A stretch of DNA of 14,871 bases from Caldifarciminota bacterium 4484_18 (GTDB lineage: Bacteria > Hydrothermota > UBA3073 > NMUJ01). Shown here one piece after another: positions 7,071-14,848 of this stretch (within the stretch, counting starts at the first letter, position 1; every line of letters starts with the position of its first letter). The DNA is taken from the NCBI GenBank assembly GCA_002256535.1, contig NMUJ01000004.1:1-14871 (forward strand). Direction: 5' to 3'. The position numbers and the translations under genes were made by a program. The notes beneath the pieces were generated by a model. That model was not told where the DNA came from. It ran no database searches and worked only from the letters and a program-made list of their open reading frames with translations.

Positions 7071-7809
7071 CGTAACTTTTACCTGTACGGTCGTCGATAT
7101 CTATAAGTACACCATAACCTTTTACTCCTTCACGTGCATTGTCAAATCTTTTCGGTAGCCCTGTAATTAGGTGCTCTATGATGATCTCTTTCTTCACCCC
7201 GATAACGGAACGGGTTGCACCCACCATACCCACATCCGTAATGTATGCGGTACCGTGTTCTAGTATCCTTGCATCGTTTGTCGGTACGTGCGTGTGTGTA
7301 CCAATTACTGCGCTCACCTTACCATTCAGATAATACGCAAGTGCTATCTTATCAGCTGTTATCTCACCATGTACATCCACTATTATAATGGGTGTCATCT
7401 TACGTAAGCGGAGCACTTCACGTTCTACTGTCTTAAACATGGGTCCAACCAAATGTGGTGCCATACCGATCGGTGATAGGAGGTTGATGACTGCTACACC
7501 GTTGAATATACCGCTACCCTTACCTGGTGCGCCATTGTAGTTAAGTGGCCTAATCAGTGGAAAACGTTCATCTTCCAACAGCGGTATAATCTGGTCAAAC
7601 TTCCATATGTGGTTACCTGATGTTATAACGTCTATCCCATACCTGAGCACTTTACGTGCAAGGTTGGGTGTTATCCCCGTACCGGCGAGGTTCTCACCAT
7701 TCGCTATTGTGAAATCCACGTGCTGGTGCAGCTTCCACGTCCTCCATTTGTTAGCCAGTAGCCTTCTACCACCCTTACCCACTATATCGCCCAGAAAGGC
7801 AACCCTCAT
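7042..7809 (-). CDS. ymdB: YmdB/TIGR00282-family metallophosphoesterase (canonical metal site)
   Basis: A 255-residue metallophosphoesterase whose metal ligands match the known YmdB set: Asp8 (GDIVGK), Glu39 and Asn40 (NGEN), Asn66 and His67 (SGNHIW), His147 (VDVHGE), His172 and His174 (GTHTHV). In Bacillus subtilis YmdB hydrolyses 2',3'-cyclic nucleotides and affects RNA levels and development, and its gene follows rny, exactly as here. The start overlaps the rny stop as ATGA, so the two are coupled. The usual HAEATSEK motif reads HGEITADK, a mild variation. The tail overlaps the convergent paralogue by 29 bases (7042-7070), which leaves no room for a terminator between the two operons. Confidence 0.95.
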   Translation of the reverse strand: MRVAFLGDIVGKGGRRLLANKWRTWKLHQHVDFTIANGENLAGTGITPNLARKVLRYGIDVITSGNHIWKFDQIIPLLEDERFPLIRPLNYNGAPGKGSGIFNGVAVINLLSPIGMAPHLVGPMFKTVEREVLRLRKMTPIIIVDVHGEITADKIALAYYLNGKVSAVIGTHTHVPTNDARILEHGTAYITDVGMVGATRSVIGVKKEIIIEHLITGLPKRFDNAREGVKGYGVLIDIDDRTGKSYAIEPFVIEG

Positions 7810-9377
7810 TTAGCATATTGTACAGCATGTACCTCACGCAGGACGGTAACCTTTATCTCACCAGGATACTTCATTTCACGCTCTATTTTCTTTGCAATCT
7901 TATCTGCAAGCAATACGAGGTCGTCATCCTTCACCTTATCAGGGTGTACGATCACACGTACTTCCCTACCTGCCTGTATAGCAAATGCACGCATCACGCC
8001 ATCAAATGACTGCGCAATCTCTTCAAGTTGCCCCACCCTCTGTATATATGCATCAAGTGTCTCACGTCTTGCACCCGGTCTTGCACTACTTATTGCATCG
8101 GCAAGCTCTACCACTACTGCTACTTCGGAAAGCGGTTCAACATCACGATGATGTGCCGCTATTGCGTTGACGATGGTTTCAGATTCACCATACTTACGTG
8201 CTATTTCAGCGCCTATCTGTTGGTGTGATCCTTTCTCCTCCTGACTTATAGCTTTACCAATATCGTGCAATAACCCAGCACGTTTGGCTTCCTCAATCTT
8301 ATCATCGTCAAGCCCTAACTCAGCTCCTAATAATGTTGCAATATGGGCGACCTCTTTCGAATGTTGTAGCACGTTCTGTCCATAACTTGTACGGAAATGT
8401 AGTTCACCCAACAACTTTATGAGCTCCGGATGTAACCCCGATATATCCAGTTCAGCTACGGTTTCTTCACCTTTCTCAACTATAAAACGTTCCACCTCCT
8501 CACGCACTTCCTTTACTACTTCCTCGATCCTCACCGGGTGTATCCTTCCGTCAGCTACAAGTTTTTCGAGCGCCCTGCGTGCAATCTCACGTCGTACGGG
8601 ATTAAATGATGATACGCTTACCATCAACGGTGTGTCATCGATAATAAGGTCAACCCCAGTTGCTTGTTCGAACGCTCTTATGTTACGACCCTCACGTCCT
8701 ATGAGTTTACCCTTTAGGTCGTCCGATGGCAGATGCACAACGCTTGTAGTTTGATCTGCTATAATTTCGGGTATGTAGCGGTTCATCACGGTGGTCAGTA
8801 TCTGGAAGACTTCTGCTTTGGCGTTATGTTCGACTTTTTCCTTTAGCTCCAGTAGGAACTGTTTGGCTTCAAGTTCAGCCTCTTCCCGCATGTTGTTTAG
8901 TAGTTTCTGCTTTGCCTCCTCACGTGACAACCCAGCTATTTTCTCCAATATCACATTTTCCTGTTGGATGAGGTTATCCAGCTCCTTGAGCTTTTCAGCC
9001 ACCCGCTTATGGCTGTAGTTGATATCTGTTTCTTTCTTAGCTAATAGCTTCTCACGACGTTCGAGTAACTCAAGCTTACGATCAAGTTCACGCTCACGTA
9101 TCGATAAGCGACGTTCGCGCTCCTCAACTTCTCTTTTGCGGTTAGCGAGTGACCTTTCGAGTTCACGCCTCTGTTCCTGTAACTTACGTTTGAGCTCGCT
9201 TTCTGCTGATATCCTGATTTCACGTGCCTCCTTTTGTGCAGCTTCTATTATTGATTTAGCTTTCTCTTCGGCTTTCTTAAAACTTAACCTATATTTACGT
9301 CCCCATATCCCATATGAAATCAGCAACCCTATTGCCAACCCACCAATCATGCCAATTAGTGAGCTTACAGCACCCAT
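7806..9377 (-). CDS. rny: Ribonuclease Y
   Basis: A 523-residue endoribonuclease that starts mRNA decay at the membrane. Order: an N-terminal membrane segment (about 5-25), a long highly charged coiled coil (about 33-195), a KH RNA-binding domain with the GREG loop at 227-230 and the following LIIDDTP (244-250), then an HD domain with His339, the His371-Asp372 pair (LLHDIGKAI), His409/His410 (AAHH) and Asp427 (ELADAIS). Length and order match the family and nothing appears lost. The ATG at 9377 has a GGAGGT site four bases upstream (9382-9387 on the plus strand), which fixes the start. It stands between zapA and ymdB; rny-ymdB is a widely seen pair. Confidence 0.98.
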   Translation of the reverse strand: MGAVSSLIGMIGGLAIGLLISYGIWGRKYRLSFKKAEEKAKSIIEAAQKEAREIRISAESELKRKLQEQRRELERSLANRKREVEERERRLSIRERELDRKLELLERREKLLAKKETDINYSHKRVAEKLKELDNLIQQENVILEKIAGLSREEAKQKLLNNMREEAELEAKQFLLELKEKVEHNAKAEVFQILTTVMNRYIPEIIADQTTSVVHLPSDDLKGKLIGREGRNIRAFEQATGVDLIIDDTPLMVSVSSFNPVRREIARRALEKLVADGRIHPVRIEEVVKEVREEVERFIVEKGEETVAELDISGLHPELIKLLGELHFRTSYGQNVLQHSKEVAHIATLLGAELGLDDDKIEEAKRAGLLHDIGKAISQEEKGSHQQIGAEIARKYGESETIVNAIAAHHRDVEPLSEVAVVVELADAISSARPGARRETLDAYIQRVGQLEEIAQSFDGVMRAFAIQAGREVRVIVHPDKVKDDDLVLLADKIAKKIEREMKYPGEIKVTVLREVHAVQYAK

Positions 9378-9418
9378 ATCTACCTCCTTTTACAACGAGC
9401 TTATATAGGCTGAAATCC

Positions 9419-9670
9419 TTAAAGGGTTGATTCGAGCTTCGCTATCATCGAATCGAGTCGCTTCACAGCTTTCGCCCTACGTTGTTCCTCCTGTATCAAC
9501 AGATATGCAAAATTTATAAGCCCATAACACAAAATATCGGACATGATAGAGGTGTCGAGCTCCTCCTTGATCTTTTCCAACATATCGTTGATGGTGGACT
9601 CGATCTTTCTTGCCACCTTATCCGGTAGATCTACCGGATAGCTTTTTTCTAAAATCTGGATTTCAGCCAT
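9419..9670 (-). CDS. zapA: Cell division protein ZapA-like
   Basis: An 83-residue ZapA-type protein, a small coiled-coil factor that binds and bundles FtsZ at the division ring. The N-terminal part (residues 3-40) has the family strand-and-helix pattern, EIQILEKSYPVDLP followed by a helix. The rest is a long helix with heptad-like hydrophobic spacing (SDILCYGLINFAYLLIQEEQRRAKAVKRL). Length and position just before rny support the call, since zapA and rny are neighbours in many bacteria. The gap to rny is 41 bases and holds the rny ribosome site. Its own ribosome site is weak. Codons 11 to 17 contain a perfect 22-base palindrome listed separately. The family is poorly conserved, so the call leans on context. 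Confidence 0.8.
   Translation of the reverse strand: MAEIQILEKSYPVDLPDKVARKIESTINDMLEKIKEELDTSIMSDILCYGLINFAYLLIQEEQRRAKAVKRLDSMIAKLESTL
9619..9648 (+). terminator. Perfect 22-base palindrome plus T-tract inside zapA, terminator-like on plus strand
   Basis: The bases 9619-9640 form a perfect palindrome whose half is TATCCGGTAGA. Read rightward, a nine-base-pair stem with a GATC loop is followed by GC and six T (9643-9648), the layout of an intrinsic terminator. Read leftward, in the zapA sense, the hairpin is followed by AAGGTGG and no T-run, so it should not stop the zapA operon. It may end antisense transcripts coming from the bactofilin operon, or be a protein-binding dyad, or result from codon choice. 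Confidence 0.45.
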
Positions 9671-9682
9671 ATATAAGCCCTT

Positions 9683-10195
9683 TTATTTATAACCAAAATC
9701 TAATAATTTTAATGTATCACCCCCTATCCTTGCCCAATATATACCAAAAACAGGTATGTCAGGCGATTTTATCACATCGTGGTATACCAGTAATCGCAGT
9801 TTCTTGCCCTCAACTCGTACGACTTCTCTGCGTATCAATGTACTGGTGTCACGATTTGAGTTGAACTCGAACATATCCAACCAGCCACTCGCTTTCATTG
9901 CTATACTGTCACTCTCCTCTATAAGCCACAACCCGGTAAGCACCCAGCAGCCGACCGTATCTCGTACATACAGCGCGTTCAGTTCCAGTTCATCATTTAA
10001 AACACCATGTATATGAAGCGAATCCCTCGTTACATTTAGTACTTGCCATTCCATCTCTTCCTCACCCATGCGATAGCGTACCCATGTACCTTCACGTATT
10101 TCACATTTTTTATCCTTACATCCCATACTGCAAAGAGCTACCATACAGCAGATTAGACAATCCCATATAAATAAATATAAGGTCGACCTACACAC
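9683..10195 (-). CDS. Orphan exported protein, probable lipoprotein
   Basis: This 170-residue protein matches no family I know. It begins at GTG 10195, soon after an in-frame stop, with a hydrophobic, Cys-rich stretch to residue 26 ending in LCSMGC, a weak lipobox-like site with Cys26 as the possible lipidated residue; the signal is untidy, with an Asp in the middle. The mature part (about 30-170) alternates hydrophobic and charged residues (GTWVRYRMGEEEMEWQVLNV, then LRLLVYHDVIK, then GDTLKLLDFGYK) and looks like an all-beta domain. It lies 21 bases after the ppdK stop and 12 bases before zapA, so it belongs to the same transcript. TTGACG just before the start (10195-10200) could be a -35 box for an inner promoter, but no well-spaced -10 box goes with it. 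Function unknown; ATG at residue 18 is an alternative start but would leave a signal that is too short. Confidence 0.72.
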   Translation of the reverse strand: MCRSTLYLFIWDCLICCMVALCSMGCKDKKCEIREGTWVRYRMGEEEMEWQVLNVTRDSLHIHGVLNDELELNALYVRDTVGCWVLTGLWLIEESDSIAMKASGWLDMFEFNSNRDTSTLIRREVVRVEGKKLRLLVYHDVIKSPDIPVFGIYWARIGGDTLKLLDFGYK

Positions 10196-10216
10196 GTCAA
10201 CTTACCCCATTAGGTA

Positions 10217-12847
10217 TTACTCTTCTTCGACTACAGCCTTTGCAGCCGCCAACCTTGCCACAGGTACACGATATGGTGAGCAGCTCACATAGTCAAGCCC
10301 TACCTTATGGCAGAATGCGATTGAACGTGGTTCACCACCATGTTCACCGCAGATACCAACTTCGAGCTCAGGTCGTACCTTTTTACCACGCTCTGTACCT
10401 ATGCGGACGAGTTCACCCACACCTACTACATCCAGTGATTGGAATGGGTCATATGGTAATATACCTTTTTCTATGTATAGGTTCAAGAATTTAGCCACAT
10501 CATCACGCGAAAACCCGAACGTCGTCTGCGTAAGATCGTTCGTACCGAACGAGAAGAATTCCGCATACTTAGCAATCTCATCCCCTGTAAGTGCAGCACG
10601 TGGTAACTCGATCATCGTACCTACTTTATATTCGATTTCTACCCCATACTGCTCCATGACCTCTTTCGCAACTCTATCCACCACCTCACGTTGATGTTTG
10701 AATTCTTTCGCATCCGCCACCACTGGTATCATTATCTCAGGTATGGGGTTCTTACCTTCTTTTTTGAGCTCACAAGCAGCTTCAAATACCGCACGTACCT
10801 GCATCTCGGTGATTTCAGGATACGTTATACCGAGTCGACAACCACGATGTCCCAGCATTGGGTTAAATTCCGTCAGTGATTCGACCTTCTTCCGAAGTAC
10901 GTCAGGGTCAATACCCAACTCTTTTGAAAACTCTTCAATCTGTTCCCGTTCCTTGGGTAAGAATTCGTGTAGAGGTGGGTCGAGCGTCCTTATAATAACT
11001 GGTAGCCCGTCCATCACATCCAATATCTGTTTGAAATCTTCCTTCTGCATAGGTAGGAGTTTGGCGAGCGCTTTCTTGCGGTCTTCAGGCGTCTCCGCGA
11101 CTATCATCTCGCGCATCGCCTTAATCCTATCCTCAGCGAAGAACATATGTTCAGTACGGCACAACCCTATACCTTCGGCACCGAACTCACGTGCAATTTT
11201 AGCCTGTTCAGGTGTATCCGCATTCGTACGTACACCTAACCTACGTATTTCATCCGCGTACTGCAGGATTTCCTGGAACTCCGGCACAGTAGCTAACCTC
11301 ACTTTGGGTAGGTCACCAACGTATACATTACCGGTGGCACCATCGATAGTGATCACGTCACCTTCATGTACTGTCACACCTGTAGATGTGACGAACTCTT
11401 TCTTGTCATAGTCTATATTGATATTTTCACATCCAACCACACAGGGTTTACCCATACCTCTGGCTACTACTGCTGCGTGTGAGGTCATCCCCCCACGTTG
11501 GGTTAAGATACCTTCCGCTTTCTTCATACCCACAATATCCTCCGGGGAAGTCTCGAGTCGCACAAGTATAACCGGATCACCTCTATCAGCCCATTCTGCT
11601 GCTTCCTCCGATGTAACCACTACTCTACCGGTAGCTGCACCTGGTGATGCTGGCAACCCCTTAGCAATGGGTTCTGCCTTTACATTTGGATCAATCACTG
11701 GATGCATGAGCTGCTCTATATCTTCTGGGGTTACCCGTTTGATAGCTTCTCTCTTATCGATCAGCCCCTCCTTAACCATATCGACTGCTATCCTAACGTT
11801 GGCGAGCGCAGTACGTTTGCCACGCCGTGTCTGCAACATATAGAGTTTACCACGCTCTATCGTGAACTCAATATCCTGTATATCTTTATAGTGACGTTCT
11901 AACAAATCCCTTATCTTCATAAGCTCTCCGTATATGGTGGGCATCTCCTCTTTGAGCTTATCAATAGGTTCCGGTGTCCGTATACCGGCAACTACATCTT
12001 CACCCTGTGCATTACGTAGGTACTCACCGTAGAAGGTTCTATCACCGGTGGCTGGATTCCTTGTGAATGCCACCCCCGTAGCGCTGTCTTCACCAAGGTT
12101 ACCGAACACCATCGTCTGTACATTAGCGGCTGTGTAGAGGTCTTCCGGTATACTGTGTATCTTACGATATTCGATAGCACGACGGTTGTTCCACGACTTG
12201 AATACAGCTTTGATCGCACCCCAGAGTTGTTCCCATGGATCTTGTGGAAACTCCTTACCCGTGTGGTCACGTATAAGTTGTTTAAACTTACCCACCAGGT
12301 CACGCCAATCCTCCGCCGTCAACTCTATGTCCTGGGTGACACCCTTCTCGCGTTTCTTCTGTTCGATCAGCTTCTCAAACTCCTCGTGTGGTATACCCAT
12401 GACCACATTCCCGTACATAGAGATGAGCCGCCTATAGCAGTCATATGCGAAGCGTGGATCGTTGGTTAACTTGCTCAACCCTTCGACACTCTCATCGTTT
12501 AACCCTAAATTGAGTATGGTGTCCATCATACCGGGCATCGACACCGGTGCACCCGATCGTACTGACACAAGTAACGGATTATTGGGGTCGCCGAACTTAC
12601 GTCCCATAAGGGATTCGATCCTACTCATCGCCTCACGTACTTGGGGTTCGAGCTCCGGTGGGATCTCGCCATCTTTCTCATAGAAGTAACGACATGCCTC
12701 TGTAGTTATAGTAAACCCCGGTGGTACAGGTATGTCGAGGTTGGTCATCTCATGTAAGTTGGCACCTTTACCACCTAACAGGTTTACAAGCTTGGCATTA
12801 CCTTCGGCTTTACCGTCACCAAAGAAATATACCCATTTCTTCGCCAT
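10217..12847 (-). CDS. ppdK: Pyruvate, phosphate dikinase
   Basis: An 876-residue enzyme interconverting pyruvate, ATP and phosphate with phosphoenolpyruvate, AMP and pyrophosphate in the cytosol; it can serve glycolysis or gluconeogenesis. The N-terminal ATP-grasp domain shows GGKGANLHEM (25-34) and SVRSGAPVSMPGMMDT (95-110). The swivelling domain carries the phosphorylated His457 in GGMTSHAAVVARGMGKPCVVG, with Thr455 at the position regulated by phosphorylation in some species. The C-terminal PEP/pyruvate barrel includes GLCRTEHMFF, GHRGCRLG, SFGTNDLTQ and the catalytic Cys833 in GICGEHGG. Length is standard and no key residue is missing. A strong AAGGAGGT ribosome site (12851-12858) lies three bases before the ATG and overlaps the old leuD stop codon, showing that ppdK was coupled to leuD. 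Confidence 0.99.
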   Translation of the reverse strand: MAKKWVYFFGDGKAEGNAKLVNLLGGKGANLHEMTNLDIPVPPGFTITTEACRYFYEKDGEIPPELEPQVREAMSRIESLMGRKFGDPNNPLLVSVRSGAPVSMPGMMDTILNLGLNDESVEGLSKLTNDPRFAYDCYRRLISMYGNVVMGIPHEEFEKLIEQKKREKGVTQDIELTAEDWRDLVGKFKQLIRDHTGKEFPQDPWEQLWGAIKAVFKSWNNRRAIEYRKIHSIPEDLYTAANVQTMVFGNLGEDSATGVAFTRNPATGDRTFYGEYLRNAQGEDVVAGIRTPEPIDKLKEEMPTIYGELMKIRDLLERHYKDIQDIEFTIERGKLYMLQTRRGKRTALANVRIAVDMVKEGLIDKREAIKRVTPEDIEQLMHPVIDPNVKAEPIAKGLPASPGAATGRVVVTSEEAAEWADRGDPVILVRLETSPEDIVGMKKAEGILTQRGGMTSHAAVVARGMGKPCVVGCENINIDYDKKEFVTSTGVTVHEGDVITIDGATGNVYVGDLPKVRLATVPEFQEILQYADEIRRLGVRTNADTPEQAKIAREFGAEGIGLCRTEHMFFAEDRIKAMREMIVAETPEDRKKALAKLLPMQKEDFKQILDVMDGLPVIIRTLDPPLHEFLPKEREQIEEFSKELGIDPDVLRKKVESLTEFNPMLGHRGCRLGITYPEITEMQVRAVFEAACELKKEGKNPIPEIMIPVVADAKEFKHQREVVDRVAKEVMEQYGVEIEYKVGTMIELPRAALTGDEIAKYAEFFSFGTNDLTQTTFGFSRDDVAKFLNLYIEKGILPYDPFQSLDVVGVGELVRIGTERGKKVRPELEVGICGEHGGEPRSIAFCHKVGLDYVSCSPYRVPVARLAAAKAVVEEE

Positions 12848-12850
12848 TTT

Positions 12851-12858
12851 ACCTCCTT
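12851..12858 (-). promoter_or_regulatory. Ribosome binding site of ppdK overlapping the leuD stop
   Basis: AAGGAGGT on the minus strand precedes the ppdK ATG by three bases, and its first two bases belong to the TAA (12857-12859) that ends the leuD reading frame. It fixes the ppdK start and shows that the remains of leuD and ppdK share a transcript. Confidence 0.8.
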
Positions 12859-13263
12859 AATCTAACGCAAAATCGCCATGCTTGATCAGATGTGGTAACA
12901 ACCCACCATCACCCAATATCTTCAACATCACCGGTGGTAATGGGTTGCTTTTGAGTTCAACCCCACGACATTGATAGCATTACGGAAGAATATGCGGGCA
13001 AAGCTCTTCGCTAAGACAGCTGCTACCTTGGTTTCACGTAACACCAACGCTGCATGTTCACGTGATGACCCTAACCCAAAGTTATAACCGGCGACAACGA
13101 AATCGCCAGGCTTGAACTTCTCACGAAACTGTGGATCCGCATCCTCTAACGTGTGTTTGGCCAACTCCGGTAGGTTAGACCGCAGATGAAAGTATCTACC
13201 CGGTATTATCAAATCTGTTGATATATTATCACCAAACTTCCATGCTCTACCTTTGAGCACCAT
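12857..13263 (-). pseudogene. leuD: leuD-like aconitase-family small subunit with internal deletion and frameshift
   Basis: This is the small (swivel) subunit of an isopropylmalate dehydratase-type enzyme, broken inside. The first 98 codons are a normal family start: GRAWKFGDNISTDLIIPGRY, ELAKHTLEDADP, then NFGLGSSREHAA (61-72) and SFARIFFRNAIN (87-98). After that the frame runs on for 13 codons to TGA at 12928. The expected C-terminal end is present in the -1 frame, reading VELKSNPLPPVMLKIL and GGLLPHLIKHGDF to a TAA at 12857-12859. Against the family pattern about 30 codons between NAIN and PLPP are missing, so this looks like a deletion of 3n+1 bases near 12958-12970. It has a good promoter and ribosome site (GGAGGT at 13269-13274). 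No large subunit (leuC) is nearby, so the exact substrate is open. An assembly error is possible. Confidence 0.85.
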
Positions 13264-13268
13264 TTTGT

Positions 13269-13313
13269 ACCTCCAATTTGTCTTTTATAATATGTACAAA
13301 TCGATAGAGTCAA
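13269..13313 (-). promoter_or_regulatory. Sigma70-like promoter and ribosome site for the leuD-ppdK operon
   Basis: On the minus strand TTGACT (13308-13313) and TATAAA (13284-13289) are separated by 18 bases, a good housekeeping promoter. The expected start of transcription is near 13277, leaving a leader of about 14 bases, with GGAGGT (13269-13274) five bases before the ATG at 13263. This is the only convincing promoter I see for the leftward run leuD, ppdK, orphan lipoprotein, zapA, rny and ymdB. Confidence 0.6.
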
Positions 13314-13445
13314 GTGATTTATGGATATTGCGGCAGGATAAACGTCGATATCAAGCACAAGCGGTTGCGTGGTAGATATACTGAACACATTGACTGTACC
13401 AGGCGATAACACATTTTACAGGTATAGATATTTTAAGGAGGTACA
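13314..13445 (+). promoter_or_regulatory. Upstream region and ribosome site of the DUF885 gene
   Basis: These bases lie between the leuD promoter and the DUF885-like gene. A strong AAGGAGGT (13435-13442) precedes the ATG at 13446 by three bases and fixes that start. TTGACT (13390-13395) is a possible -35 box, but no good -10 box lies at a normal distance; TATAGA (13423-13428) is too far. I see no RNA gene, repeat or small coding frame here. Confidence 0.5.
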
Positions 13446-14848
13446 ATGAAAAGCTTTCACCAACTTGTGGACAAGATTTTAGAACTTAGGTGGCAAACTT
13501 CACCTGTTACCGCCACATTTGACGGTATACACAAATATGATCACGAGCTGGATAGGTTAGACAGAGATTTCTTACTGGACGTACATGAGAAGGAGAAATA
13601 TTATCTGAGGGAGCTCGAAAAGATCGACCCCACCAAGTTAACAGAAGATGAGCAGCTCGATTACAATGTGTTGACCAACGCACTTGAAGTGAAGATCAGG
13701 GAATTCGAACATCTACGGATGTGGGAGAGAGACCCTTCCATATACATAAATATCCCATTATATGGGGTGTTCACCCTCTCGTGCCCAAATTTGCAGAACA
13801 GGTACCGAAGTTGAAATCTCATGTTACAAAAGCGAGCATGGCTGCCGCTGAATCCTTTGATAAGTACTGTAGATTCCTTAAAGAAGAGTATCTGGCTAAC
13901 TCCAAGGGTGAGTTCCCGATAGGTAGAGAGCTTTTTGATTACAAATTGAAGGTAGAACATATGTTAGATTGGGATGCAGACGATCTGCTGGAGATAGGGG
14001 AGAGCACCCTAAATAGGGTAAAGGATGAGCTCAATAAATTAGCAGGCAGTATCGAACCCACCAAAGGCTGGGTGACAATTGTTGAAGAATTGAAATCCGC
14101 ACATCCGCCAGCTGATGAGTTATTGGATTACTATCGACGTGAGATGCAGCATACACGTGAGTTCACAACCGCCAAAAACATAGTGAGCATACCGCCGGAG
14201 GAGGGGTTGGAGGTTATTGAGACACCACAGTTTGCACGCCCCACCATCCCCTATGCAGCGTATATGCCGCCAGCACCGTTCGAGAAGCAGCAAAAGGGTT
14301 TCTTCTACGTGACACCTGCAACCACTGAAGAGCAACTTTGTGGCCATTCGATTTATAGCATTCCCATAGTTGCACTACACGAGGGGTATCCAGGGCATCA
14401 CCTCCAACTGTTATGGGCTAATCGGGTTGCTTCCAAAGTACGTAAGGTTTATGGTACATCGGTATTTGTGGAGGGTTGGGCCCTATACTGTGAGGAACTA
14501 TTCTACGAGCTGGGTTACTACACGGATCCAAGGATAAGGTTGATGCAGCTAAAAGATGAACTGTGGCGTGCATGTCGTGTGATCATAGATGTTAAACTGC
14601 ACACGAGGCAGATGAGTTTCGACGATGCAGTCAAATTTCTCGTGGATGAAGCCAAACTCGAACCCGTCAACGCAAAGGCTGAAGTCAAACGCTACACGAG
14701 CTCACCCACACAACCCATGAGCTACATAATCGGTAAGAAGCAAATCATGGAGCTACGTCATAAATATTCCGGTGATTTACGCGAATTTCACAACAAGTTA
14801 TTAAGTTTTGGTAGCCTCCCTATAAAACTGATAAGAGGACGATTATAA
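13446..14848 (+). pseudogene. DUF885-family metallopeptidase-like gene, split by deletion and frameshift
   Basis: The DUF885 family holds zinc-peptidase-like proteins with an HExxxGHH-type site. The N-terminal part (13446 to about 13780) reads as a normal family start: SPVTATFDGIHKYDHEL (19-35), then EHLRMWERDPSIYINIPLYG (88-107). It then runs into stop codons ending at 13814. The rest lies in the -1 frame from about 13781 to 14848 and is intact. It includes LGREL-like GEFPIGRELFDYKL, the metal motif HEGYPGHH (14378-14401), FVEGWALYCEEL, and PMSYIIGKKQIMELR near the end. Against family members I recall, about 55 residues after LYGVFTLS are missing, so a deletion of 3n+1 bases is the likely cause. 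Other stretches are well conserved, so the damage is recent or an assembly error. The gene is divergent from leuD. Confidence 0.85.

Noticed and set aside
10525..10541. Hairpin TCGTTCG-TAC-CGAACGA inside ppdK
   Set aside because: A seven-base stem with a short loop is near chance level here, lies mid-gene and is not followed by a T-run.
10698..11411. Open frame of 237 codons on the plus strand opposite ppdK
   Set aside because: It is antisense to a certain gene, rich in Ser, Ile and Pro in the way of reverse-strand shadows, and has no ribosome site or known motif.
13209..13412. Open frame of 67 codons on the minus strand across the leuD promoter
   Set aside because: It overlaps the certain leuD start in another frame and the promoter boxes, with no ribosome site or recognisable protein pattern.
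13721..14848. The second DUF885 frame taken as a separate complete gene starting at ATG 13721
   Set aside because: Its first 20 residues do not resemble the family, there is no ribosome site before that ATG, and the missing N-terminal part lies just upstream in the other frame, so one broken gene explains both.
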